In this document: positions 1 to 8,340 of the stretch, one piece after another
How the letters are laid out: each line of letters opens with the position of its first letter
Numbering within the stretch: the stretch's first letter is position 1
Source: Isohypsibius dastychi
Lineage: Eukaryota > Tardigrada > Eutardigrada > Parachela > Isohypsibiidae
Assembly: GCA_034696485.1 (NCBI GenBank)
Contig: JAQIWT010001440.1
Span: forward strand, 1-10,790
Length of the DNA stretch: 10,790 nucleotides
Direction of reading: 5' to 3'
Translations under genes and position numbers: made by a program
Notes under the pieces: generated by a model
What the model saw: only the letters and a program-made list of their open reading frames with translations
What the model was told of the DNA's origin: nothing
Database searches by the model: none

Positions 1-3000
1 AAGCAAGTGCTAGTTCCGAACAATCTCGGGAATGCCACTGAAGGACTGGATCATCGTGAAGCCGACGTGGAATCTCACACCGATCACGATGCGCTTGACC
101 TGAGAGTCGCAATTGAGCAGAACGTGAAAATCGTCGGGGAAAAAATGATTCAATATAAAACCGAAATCTCAAAGCTGCAAGACCGGAATACTGGACTGGA
201 AGCCGAAGCCGAGAAGCTGCGTGGTCAGATCGCGCTTGAGCAGGAATCCCATCACGCATGCAGTCAGGAATATTATGGATTGCGGTCGGAAGTCGGAATG
301 TTGACTCATGAATTACGATCTGCGAAAAATCAGAATACTCAACTGACTGAATCGCTACAGAAAATCGAAGAATTCAACCAGTTTGCTGTGAAAACTTCCG
401 AGGAGAAAATAAAACTGCTACAGGATCAAGTCGCCAATTCTTCGGGTTGGAGAGAAGCGTTTTATTTGCACCTGGAAAAGTTGATTAGCTCGAATTCACC
501 GGAAGCTGACTTCGGGGAAATTTTGAAGCATTTGACCAAGGAGAACGAGCTTTTGAGAAGTCAGATTGGCCTTCTTGAGATGAATTATGAATTTATGAAG
601 TCTTCTGCGGAATGGAAACGGAAGAAATTGAAAGAGTTCGTTTTGAGCGGATCTTCTGCTGGTGAGACTGTTGTGGAAGATGTCATTGATGCGACGTGGC
701 GAGATCGGTATCTGGAGACGAGGAAACATTTGAAAGTCTTGATTTCCTGCACGGAAAATTTGCGGAGCGATCTACATGCGGCTCGGAATATCGCGAAAAA
801 TGCGGAAGAGAAGATTGCGACTGCTGAAAGTTCTGCGGAAAATCTTCGGGTGAGCAGCTGCTTTTCTTTGTTGAGAAAAAAAACGGAATCATCGCGTTTA
901 TTTGAATTAAGAATGAAAATGAAATTCAGGTAACGACGAAAATATTTTGAAGACGGAAAACAGTGTAAGATGAATAAAATAATTAAAAATAATAATATAA
1001 AAATTGAAAGCAACGAGAAAGTATTATCATGATTTGTAATTTTGAATTAACGATAAAAATATCAAAATGAAATGGAGTGAGTGAATATTGTTGTTATTTA
1101 TAATTATGAGTTCGTGATAAAAATGTCAAAATGAAAAGAAATGAGTAAATATTTATTGTTGTTAATAATTATGAATTGGTGATGGACAACCGGTTTCAAA
1201 TGAATTTATTGTCAGCTTCAAATTGGATCGAATCGTAATATATGATGCAAATACGACGATTATCCAACTTAATATTTTAATTTTACAGCGTGAAGTTGAC
1301 CGGAAGTCCGAAGAGATTCGAATTCTGTCGAAAAAGTTGGCCGACGTTGAAGAGGAGTTACAAGCGTCTAATCGAAGGTTCGACAGTGACATCCAGCGCC
1401 AAGAAATAGAACGTCTGAATAAAGTTATTTCAACAATGGAGCAGAAAAAGAAGATGGATTCTGACAAAATGAAAGAATTTTATGCCGGCCAAGTTAGCAA
1501 GCACGCCAAAAAGAGTCAAGAAGAAATCAGCTTGAAAGATCAAGAAATCGATCGTATTCAAAGCGAACTGGGAAAGAGTAATCAGGAACATATGGTCGAG
1601 ATGGAACAACTAAAACAACGGGAATGTGATTTGGTCAAGGAACTGGAGAAAAAGACGAGCGAGCTGGCAGCGTCCCAGCGGAAATTGGGTATTGCGGTGA
1701 AGGGTCGGGAAAATTTGGTTGAGCAGAATAGGAAAGAAATGTTGGAAGTGATGCAGAAAGTGGAGCAGTCGAGTGCGGAACTCGTGGAAGCGAAGGAAAA
1801 ATGTCGGCAGCTGGAACAGGAGTTGGTCTCTGCGCGAAGAACCGTTATTCAGGTAATGTAAATAATTATGAAATTTTGAAATGAGAAAAATGGTACAGTA
1901 TTTTGTACAAATTAATGGAAATAATTTTACAAGAAAATTGTATTTTGCAAAAAAATATTTTCGCAAAACGGTTTCAGAACCAGTTCATCCATTGCTCTTA
2001 TCAGTGTATATTATATCACTATATATATTATCCCTGGAAAAAGTCCTCCCCCAGTGGAAACTTACCGAATGAAAATTGTCGATGTTGTTCTAACCATGGT
2101 CACTCTTTTCGAAAGCGCTGGAAATCTTATTTCATTGCAGACGCCACCCAAAGTTACCCAGACTCCACCGCCTGTGCCGAAAGTTGTTAATACTTCCTCA
2201 GGCCATTCCGGACAACTATCTCCCTCACCTCTCGTTGCATCTCCCGTTTCCCCGACCAAAGCAGTTCCAGCAGCCATTCCGCAGAATCTGTTTGGTCAAG
2301 TAACAGTCCAGCGTGTAATTCCACAACTTCGACCATCCGATTCCGTTGTCTCACCCGCACCTGTTGATTCACGTCAGCTAGAAGCCGTCCCGGTTGGAGA
2401 ACCAGAAGTGATTCACCCGATTGATAACTCCGATTCGCCAAGCACGTCTTCCGGTTCGACGAGTCAGAAACGACCACGTGAGATTGATCCCCTGTTGCCA
2501 GCTAATTTGGTTAAACGCCAGCGGGATAACTCACCCACTTCATCGGATGTGATTAGTAGCACTGTGCAGAAGAACGGAATGAATGTCCAGCCGATGAGAA
2601 GCCGCGCCGATTCGAGGTCAGGCGGAAGTGGGGGTTTGCACTTGCATCCGACACACTCGCTTAGATCCACTAGCATGGAAATTGGATCTAGTGATGCGGC
2701 TGCAGTGGTTGAACCTGTTGCTAGTGTGTCTGTTGAAGAGATACTTCCGGTCGAGGAAGACTCGAGGAGTGTGGTGGATGTGGAACCTGATCAAGAAGAG
2801 GTAATTCGGGCGAATGTTTCTCACGTGTCAGGCACTGAGTGATCAACTGAACCGTGGGTGAAGTGTTACCTAGAGTGTTTCTGTTGTTTTTCAGATTCAT
2901 TGTATATTTAGTTTTTAACGTGTTTGATGTAAAATGTGCTGTTTCCAGAATCCCGTTGATCCATTCGGCGATGAAGATACTAGAGGAAGTTATTCCGACC

Positions 3001-4445
3001 TTCAGACTAGTGATGAGATCGAAAGCCCAGCCGCCGATGCGACCGGAAGTGTCCCACCTGATGAGTGTAAGTCACCTCGGCATTCAGGCTTTTGATCGAA
3101 TTAAATTTTCATCTTTTTCATCAGATGTCGAGCCGGAAATGGATCTTCCCGTTGCGTCATTAAGCCGTTCGCAGTCTGATGCCGACCTGGAAGCAACCTA
3201 TCTAGGCCTTCCAGTGGTTGGGGAGCTTGCACAAGCTATGCATGTCAATTATGGAGAAAACCTTCCGGGGGATTCGGAGGCAAGTGGAAGTCGTTCGACG
3301 ACCAACCGGGTCTCTCGCATTTCTGTACTTAACCCACATGCTGCACCGTATTCACCACGAACTCCTGGCTATGTAACTGTGTCAGTCTTGTTTTTGAGCG
3401 AAAACCCTTATAGTTCTGTTTTGTCTTCAGTTTCAACAGTCTGTGAATTACGAAGCAACATTCGATGACACCTTCGGCGTCGTTCCTTCCACCCCGAAAA
3501 TCATCCCGTCTTTCCAGGATGAAGGAGGCTCATCGTAAGTTTCATTTTTTGTAGAATTTTAGTGATAAATTTGGTGCTGAAATATTCCCGTTCGGATATT
3601 GTAATTGAACTCATAACTTCAGACTGCCTCATGTGCCATCTTTCTCGTTCGGAAGTATCGCTGATGCGATCGAAGATGTGACTGCTTCGCAAGTTCCACC
3701 AACTCCACATTCGGATTCCATTGGCTTTTTCAGTCAGCGACCGGATGTTTCCTCGGAAGATGATGGCGATTCGATGAGCGCTTCTAGCCAACAAATTCCC
3801 CCGCAAGAAGAAGAACATGAACAGTCTCCGTTCATGGCGTCTTCTCCTGGACCGTCACTCTCAACCAGCGCACCAACAGTCCCATCTCCGGGTGTTCCGT
3901 CGCCCGGAAGTGCGTATTCCGCAGAAGAAAACGTTATCGGATTGAGCCCACGTAAGTTCTAGAGCATTTCTGATATTTGGTCATGACTATCCGTTTTCTC
4001 CAAACTGGCCTATTACACACGACATGTTGGCATGCAGAACGTGTGCTCTGCTTAGTTTCAGAACTGAATTATACTCTTACCAACTTTCTCCTATGACTTT
4101 CATCTGGTTTTTCTTTCAGCTGCTGTCCGCGGTCTCTCGGTCAGAGCTCGAACACCGCTGTCCGGCCGTTCACTACTGGGTCGTGCAAATGGACCTCGTA
4201 CAAGAGTGCCTCTTCGTTGCTCCAGAGCAGCATCAGGACCTGTACGTGGAGTGTCACCATCGGGATCCTTATCTGTCACTCGGCCTTTGCTGAGCCGGCG
4301 GAGCATTCCATCTCCAGGAGAAGGCGCTAGCGGATTGGCTGGACTTGGTGAGCCTGCTCCGGTCCGGGGGCTAGGTTTGTTGGGCCGACGATTACAGACT
4401 CGCGGTCGAGCGGTCACGAAGCGACGTCGGACGAACCATCAATAA
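1..4445 (+). CDS. TPR: Nucleoprotein TPR (Megator/Mlp-like nuclear basket nucleoporin), C-terminal part; 5' end outside window
   Basis: Eight exons: 1-849, 1289-1852, 2141-2800, 2949-3066, 3125-3372, 3431-3534, 3623-3951 and 4120-4445 (stop TAA). They join in one frame to 1,065 residues with GT/AG at every border. Seen: residues 1-471 are heptad-rich, Glu/Lys/Gln-rich coiled coil. Residues 472-957 are Ser/Pro/Thr and acidic, with a bipartite basic cluster (KRPR at 581-584, KRQR at 596-599) that looks like a nuclear localisation signal. A conserved-looking FDDTFGVVPSTP motif sits at 824-835. Residues 958-1065 are Arg/Gly-rich and end RRRTNHQ. Known: animal TPR has a long N-terminal coiled coil, an acidic tail with a GVVPSTP stretch and a basic RG-rich end, and lines the nuclear basket. 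Inferred: the coil exons and tail exons are one gene, because every join is in phase. The window opens inside the coiled coil, so the N-terminal half lies to the left. The acidic tail alone would be weak evidence; the motif plus architecture makes TPR likely. Confidence 0.85.
850..1288 (+). repeat. TPR intron with diverged ~64-bp tandem repeat
   Basis: This 439-nt intron is the longest in the TPR gene part shown; it starts GTGAGC and ends TTTTACAG. From about 1036 to 1190 it holds about 2.4 diverged copies of a 64-65 bp unit. The shared core is GATAAAAAT.TCAAAATGAAA, at 1052 and 1116, followed by GAGT(A/G)AATAT and TTGTTG. A third, truncated copy begins near 1161. The intron is AT-rich with several TAA/TGA stops in the coding frame, so it is not an exon extension. 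Confidence 0.6.
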
Positions 4446-4446
4446 A
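4441..4446 (+). promoter_or_regulatory. Candidate poly(A) signal overlapping the TPR stop codon
   Basis: AATAAA spans the TAA stop codon (4443-4445). A T/G-rich stretch follows at about 4463-4475, where a downstream element would be expected. If used, the 3' UTR would be only about 20 nt. A variant ATTAAA at 4610-4615, with T-rich sequence after it, is a more ordinary alternative. Confidence 0.4.
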
Positions 4447-4830
4447 TGCAACTACGGGACCCAGTTTTTGGTGTTTTAACGTGGACTTTTTCGCGCGTTT
4501 TATTTATGCTTTAGGATGTGAGTCGGGTTATCCTTTTTTGTAAGTAGCTGACAATTCCAGGAATAATTTTCTTACAATCTGCGGTTTTGGATGGGGCTCA
4601 TAGTGACTAATTAAACGGAGAGATTCTTTTGTCACGATTGATTCATTGCTGATGTTTTTACCCGAATTTGGAGTGGACTTCCAAGAAGTTATTGTTCATT
4701 TGTCATTGGCAAAGCTGGTACAAGTATTTGGAAAGCCTTTTTGAGTTCGCACTTGGATTTTCAGTGTGGTTCGAGTGCTGCATACTTCGCCACTCCGCAC
4801 AACTCTCGTGATTATGATACTGCTTGAACC
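4446..4830. other. Non-coding spacer downstream of TPR
   Basis: No convincing gene on either strand. It must contain the TPR 3' UTR and cleavage site. It has a CpG-bearing TTTTTCGCGCG at 4487-4497. A 10-mer AGCTGGTACA at 4713-4722 reappears in inverted orientation at 5272-5281, just outside the right arm of the fold-back element. Confidence 0.5.
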
Positions 4831-4857
4831 AAATTGAATATACTATATATTCAATTT
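4831..4857. repeat. Perfect 12-bp-arm AT-rich hairpin
   Basis: AAATTGAATATA (4831-4842) is followed by a three-base loop and then its exact reverse complement TATATTCAATTT (4846-4857). It directly abuts the left arm of the larger inverted repeat. It could be a cruciform-forming end or an insertion hotspot of the fold-back element; no function is shown. Confidence 0.75.
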
Positions 4858-5275
4858 GCTACAGCACAACGATTTTTGTGCTGCAGCACAGTCAATTTTT
4901 GTGCTGAGCATGAAAATTTCAAAATGATATTTTCACAAGTTTCCAATTGAAATACGTTGAAATACCATTGGTTTATTGAAGCAACATGGTTTCGAAGCAA
5001 AGCCAACCAAAATTGTGGTCAAAAACTCTGGTCCAAGAAAAAGTCTGTTCAATCTGATTATCCTGCCCAAAATATTGACTGGTTTTTATTTCACGTCAGG
5101 TAACTTCAATCATCGAACTGTATTTTAACGTATTCCATGTAAAAACTTGTGAAAATAACATTTTGGTATTTTCTTGCTCAGCACAAAAATTGACTGTGCT
5201 GCAGCACAAAAATCGTTGTGCTGCAGCACAGAAAACGACTGTGCTGCAGCACGAAAAACTTTGTGCTGTGCTGTA
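4858..5275. mobile_element. Fold-back / MITE-like inverted-repeat element
   Basis: The left arm, about 4858-4995, is repeated in reverse complement on the right, about 5098-5227. The outer 85-90 nt match with only a few mismatches: left 4858-4944 pairs with right 5142-5227, including shared GCTCAGCACAAAAATTGACT. The inner 45-50 nt are more diverged but still alignable, around AATACGTT and ATTGAAG. The unpaired middle is about 100 nt. No transposase coding sequence lies inside, so this would be a non-autonomous element. I could not fix a target-site duplication. The right arm carries extra palindromic units and ends near TGCTGTAC (5270-5276), which resembles the left end GCTACAGCA read in reverse. 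Identity of the repeat is directly visible; transposon origin is inferred. Confidence 0.7.
5196..5270. repeat. 22-23 bp tandem array of the palindrome GTGCTGCAGCAC
   Basis: The 12-bp perfect palindrome GTGCTGCAGCAC occurs at 5196-5207, 5218-5229 and 5241-5252, followed by a degenerate GTGCTGTGCTGTAC at 5263-5276. Spacers are 10-11 nt of the form AAAAATCGTT / AGAAAACGACT / GAAAAACTTT. One further copy lies at 4878-4889 in the left arm. The array is the expanded outer end of the right arm of the fold-back element. Confidence 0.8.
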
Positions 5276-5470
5276 CCAGCTCTGACAAGTGAGTCCCATC
5301 TCGCTCAACATAGATATCGGTATCTTGGTGCTCACGCTAGATTTTCTTCAGGATATTGATCAACGTTGGATGAATCGATAGCTGCAACCACATGAATTAC
5401 GCGTGTCAGTTTTAAACTGTAAACCCTTTTTTTCTGAGAAAGTTCCCTTCAACTTGAACCGCGTCCCGCA

Positions 5471-6102
5471 ATGGCAAGAATCTCCGATCCCACTCAGTTC
5501 GAAATTCCACCCAAAGTAATCATCTTGTTGAAACTCGTGATTGCGTTATTGTTTGCTTACGGAGAAATCGCCTTGGTGTGTATTGCACAACTGTGTAAGT
5601 CGTTATTCATGTAACGGTAGCAGTAGAAAATATGGAATATACGTAGACTGGATTTCTAGGCGATAACCCGGACGGGACGCTTGTCCAGAATCAACCCTCT
5701 AGCTGGAGTATGTGCACAGCGCAGCCGCTACTGGGTTTTCTACCTTGTTATACCTCGATCGCTGTTTGGGCTTCGAGCTCGTATTTCAATATGCTGGTCA
5801 ACCTTGAAGCGTCAGAGAGAATTGTGGTGCCAGATCGACTTAAAAACCTGGTTTTAACACTGCTAAATGCATTCTTCGCAGTGCTTCTGTTCTACCAGTA
5901 CTCATTTCGCACGAATTGGAGTTCTGACTTCATGGTCAACTTGTACTGGTTTAATCTGGTAATCATTGCGCTTCTCTGTTTTTTGTCAGCGGTGTGTTGC
6001 ATCCAATGGGAGTTATACATTCGGCAAGCTCTCAAGAAAATCCGGCAGATCGATACTGATCCGGCAGAGATGCGTGATCATGCCGATGCGAACCGTCTTT
6101 GA
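5471..6102 (+). CDS. Small four-pass membrane protein, family not identified (MARVEL/synaptogyrin-like layout)
   Basis: Two exons, 5471-5594 and 5660-6102, are joined across a 65-nt intron (GTAAGT...TTCTAG, phase 1) and give 188 residues ending TGA. The ATG at 5471 follows a stop-rich AT stretch and opens the frame, so I take it as the start. Hydrophobic spans are at about residues 15-39, 65-88, 102-122 and 136-156. The loop between spans 3 and 4 has an N-glycosylation sequon NWS (127-129). The C-terminus is charged, with basic RQALKKIRQ after span 4 and acidic residues further on. With a cytosolic N-terminus, both longer loops would be lumenal, which agrees with the sequon. This layout and length match MARVEL-type proteins such as synaptogyrins, but I see no diagnostic motif. 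There is no signal peptide apart from span 1. It lies 1 kb downstream of TPR in the same direction; I see no functional link. Confidence 0.72.
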
Positions 6103-6428
6103 GCCTTTGCATGAGTCAAAACCATACATGTACGAGATATGTCTGATAGAGGCGAACCGATTGATCGCTTTTTGCGGTTTCCGTCTGAACTGTGCAGAGC
6201 GGGAGCAAATATCGCCCTAAACGCGAACCGCAAGTTATTTTGGCACTTCATTTTTACCAGGGTCAAAAAGATTTTTTGTATTTATTGTGTATTTGCTTGC
6301 GTTTTTTGTAATTATTTTCCAGTTCCTCAACAAATTTCTGTCACATATTCTAGTGTATTTCATAGATGTTGGTTGTTTTGGTTATCTGTCAGTTTCTAAA
6401 TCGGTGATTTTTTTACCAGCATGTGTAT
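6103..6428. other. Spacer between convergent genes
   Basis: No further gene is supported. It should hold the 3' UTR of the four-pass membrane protein gene; I see no AATAAA on the plus strand here, so a variant signal must be used. It is T-rich from about 6260 to 6420. Short open frames here have unlikely composition and no splice support. Confidence 0.45.
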
Positions 6429-6433
6429 TTATT
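6428..6433 (-). promoter_or_regulatory. Candidate poly(A) signal overlapping the stop of the minus-strand locus
   Basis: Read on the minus strand the sequence is AGAAAATAAATAC: AATAAA overlaps the TAA stop at 6431-6429. The same arrangement occurs at the TPR stop. It supports the idea that 6429 is a genuine gene end, but AATAAA is common in AT-rich DNA. Confidence 0.35.
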
Positions 6434-6996
6434 TTCTTTGGTATCGATTTAGGCTGATTAAGTACTCATCGTTGTAAAATTTGTTGTTGCATGAAGAACT
6501 GCAAATCTCCAGCGGGGTTCTCACGCGGTTATGGTAACCTTCACTTGCGCAAGAGGTTCTTCTCGTAAAGCCGACATACAGATCACCATGAAGAACAGAG
6601 ATTAAGGTTTTGTAACGGCGAGTCTCCTTGACGTTGTGCCTTATTACGAGATGATCAGGACCGGCATTCATAATCATGTATACGGAAGGATAATTGGAGA
6701 CGATTACGAACAGGGCGTCGATGGAAGACGAGTACTGTATAGCTGTAATTCCTGGTTGAGAAAGCACTGGTAGGAACTTCAGGGCAATCGTTCTGTCAAT
6801 ACGAAGTCTGTGCGTTTGAATATTTCGCGATGGTTGGGACTAACCGGAACGTGGGCTTTAACAATTGGATTCGCATAAGATGAAGGAACTTTCGGTGACC
6901 TTTGACAGGAGACTTGATATGTCGCAACATAATAGAAACTTTCTGAATCGTGTTCTGTAAACGGTAAGATGGCTACTTAAACTCGAAACGCTTACC
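6429..6996 (-). CDS. Unrecognised protein-coding segment (C-terminal exons), exon structure uncertain; gene or decaying copy
   Basis: The best-supported part is 6792-6429 (or from 6807), read on the minus strand to a TAA at 6431-6429. It has about 120 codons with gene-like composition. The sequence includes alternating hydrophobic strands (DALFVIV, VYMIMNAG, LYVGF), suggesting beta structure, possibly one or two propeller-like blades. It has a Cys/Ser-rich patch (CSSSCNN) near the end. Upstream, 6954-6900 reads HDSESFYYVATYQV in a different frame. Joining it by a GTCACC donor at 6899 to an acceptor at 6793 or 6808 restores frame (107- or 92-nt intron). A 41-nt GTAAGC...TTACAG intron (6995-6955) would connect it to coding before 6996. 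No start codon was found. The 6954 frame also stays open through the proposed intron to a TGA at 6781-6779, so a frameshifted pseudogene is a real alternative. I do not recognise the family. Confidence 0.45.
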
Positions 6997-6999
6997 AGC

Positions 7000-8203
7000 T
7001 AACACGGCGCGCCAAATAACCGACAAACGTAATGTGCATGTAACTTCCTCGTTTTACCGTATAAACTCCAGACACCCCATATCAACAACAAAGATAAGTA
7101 TTTTAACATATTACCCTTACGTAATGGTCTTCTGTTGATTTCACGAAACTTCGCGGAAAACGAACGAAATTCTCAAATCGAAACAGAAAAACGTGCAGAT
7201 GTAACGAAATTATATGCCATCCATACAGTAGAACAAAATCACAAATCTGAACAAAAAAATGGCAAGAAAACTCATTGTGATCGAAGAGCCCAAATAACGG
7301 TTCATGAAATTCCAAATGAAATATGAAGGTTTTCCAGTATGAAATTTGTTGCCCGAAAGTGCTTCAGACCAGAAACGAAATTAAAAAACAAAACGATAGC
7401 AAATTGAATTGGAACTTACGAAAGTGAAATGCAGCAGTGAAATGTAGCAGCGCAATATTTAAATATTTATTATTTATTGCATAATTTTCCGAATCGGTAA
7501 AAAAAACTGGATCAGGTTTATAGAGAAAAAAAATTGAAAACTAGAAACACGTTTTTTTACCTTGACAGCTTCAAACGCAATTTGAATAATTACAAAAAGA
7601 AATCAAGAAAAGTATTAAGTTTTCCAGATTGAACGAATTATTCGAACTCATTAAACTACATATACGAAAACCAAGAACCGCTAATTATAAGAAATTTCCA
7701 AAAGAATTTTTTCACGAATTTTTCTTGGATTTTTTTCGTATTGCGGTTTTGGATTTTGTGTCGACCGAAGGGGTTAATTCGGCCAATTTGAGTCGGCGCT
7801 CGGACGAAAACACTCTTTCGGTGATTTTATCGGCCTTTGATTAGTTCGAAAGCCTGTAGCCCCCAAAATGTAGCAAAACACGAGGCTCAGATTTTTTTGA
7901 GGTTTCAGATTGGAAAACGATAAGCAGATTCAAGTGAGCGAATCCAGCAGACTGCTTCGTTACATTTTCAACGTGGCCAAATCTCCAAGAAATCAACACA
8001 GTCGCAACAAAAAAAATACTTTATGACAAGATTTTATGACATGACATTTTTAAAATACTAAAAAACAAATTCGCAAATAAATTCATTAAAATGCGAAATA
8101 CAATCGCTGGTACAAAACTTCACAGAATCATTTGTTTACGAGATCGGTTCCAGTTCAGCTGAGTTTTTCGCGCCGAAAAACGTGAGTTGAATCTGTTTTG
8201 AAT
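7000..8203. other. AT-rich intergenic region, no convincing gene
   Basis: This 1.2-kb stretch is dominated by A/T runs, with stops in all frames and no open frame that resembles a known protein. Two weak coding-like patches exist. One is 7135-7326 on the plus strand, a Lys/Asn/Glu-rich low-complexity frame. The other is 7628-7844, open on the plus strand and directly preceded by a good acceptor TTTTCCAG. No upstream donor, start or family match supports either. A GC-richer island with repeated TCGG motifs sits at about 7757-7835. No tRNA or rRNA signature was seen. Confidence 0.4.
8164..8180. promoter_or_regulatory. E2F-like CpG palindromic motif
   Basis: TTTTTCGCGCCGAAAAA is a near-palindrome containing TTTCGCGC, which fits the E2F/DP consensus TTTSGCGC. 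It stands out in AT-rich surroundings, just beyond the poly(A) signal of VPS50. No gene start is seen next to it, so a promoter role is unproven. Confidence 0.25.
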
Positions 8204-8209
8204 TTTATT
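8204..8209 (-). promoter_or_regulatory. Poly(A) signal of VPS50
   Basis: AATAAA on the minus strand (context GGCAATAAAATTC) lies 132 nt after the VPS50 stop codon. It is the first canonical hexamer downstream, giving a 3' UTR of roughly 150 nt. Confidence 0.65.
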
Positions 8210-8340
8210 GCCTGCCAAATATTCGGGTGAAGGGGACGAATACGGACAAAAGTCACTGGGATAATTAGCGATATAGTAAAAAATGGAATGTTAAAAGAGC
8301 TGATGTCTGAATATCAGAATCCAAACCGGGAAGGAAGAGA

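Noticed and set aside
585-1013. 142-codon open frame on the minus strand, rich in Phe, Leu and Ser
   Set aside because: It lies mostly antisense to the coiled-coil TPR exon; Glu/Lys-rich coding read backwards gives Phe/Leu/Ser-rich open frames. It has no splice or start support.
1881-2190. Open frames inside the intron 1853-2140
   Set aside because: The sequence is AT-rich and flanked by a GTAATG donor and TTTCATTGCAG acceptor that join two in-phase TPR exons.
2854-2948. Alternative TPR exon beginning after the TTTTTCAG at 2894
   Set aside because: That acceptor would add a stop-containing AT-rich stretch; the acceptor at 2948 gives an acidic in-frame exon typical of the TPR tail.
4100-4417. 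105-codon minus-strand open frame rich in Arg and Pro
   Set aside because: It is the antisense shadow of the Arg/Gly-rich TPR tail exon, whose plus-strand frame is tied to conserved upstream exons.
5196-5276. Regularly spaced palindromic repeats resembling a CRISPR array
   Set aside because: The spacers are only 10-11 nt and similar to each other, the repeats are 12 bp, and the DNA is plainly eukaryotic. The array is part of the fold-back element.
5174-5359. Cys/Ala-rich 61-codon plus-strand open frame
   Set aside because: It is created by translating the GTGCTGCAGCAC repeats; low complexity, with no start context or family similarity.
7103-7326. Overlapping open frames on both strands
   Set aside because: Both are driven by A/T-rich low-complexity sequence; neither has gene-like codon use, good splice borders or recognisable similarity.
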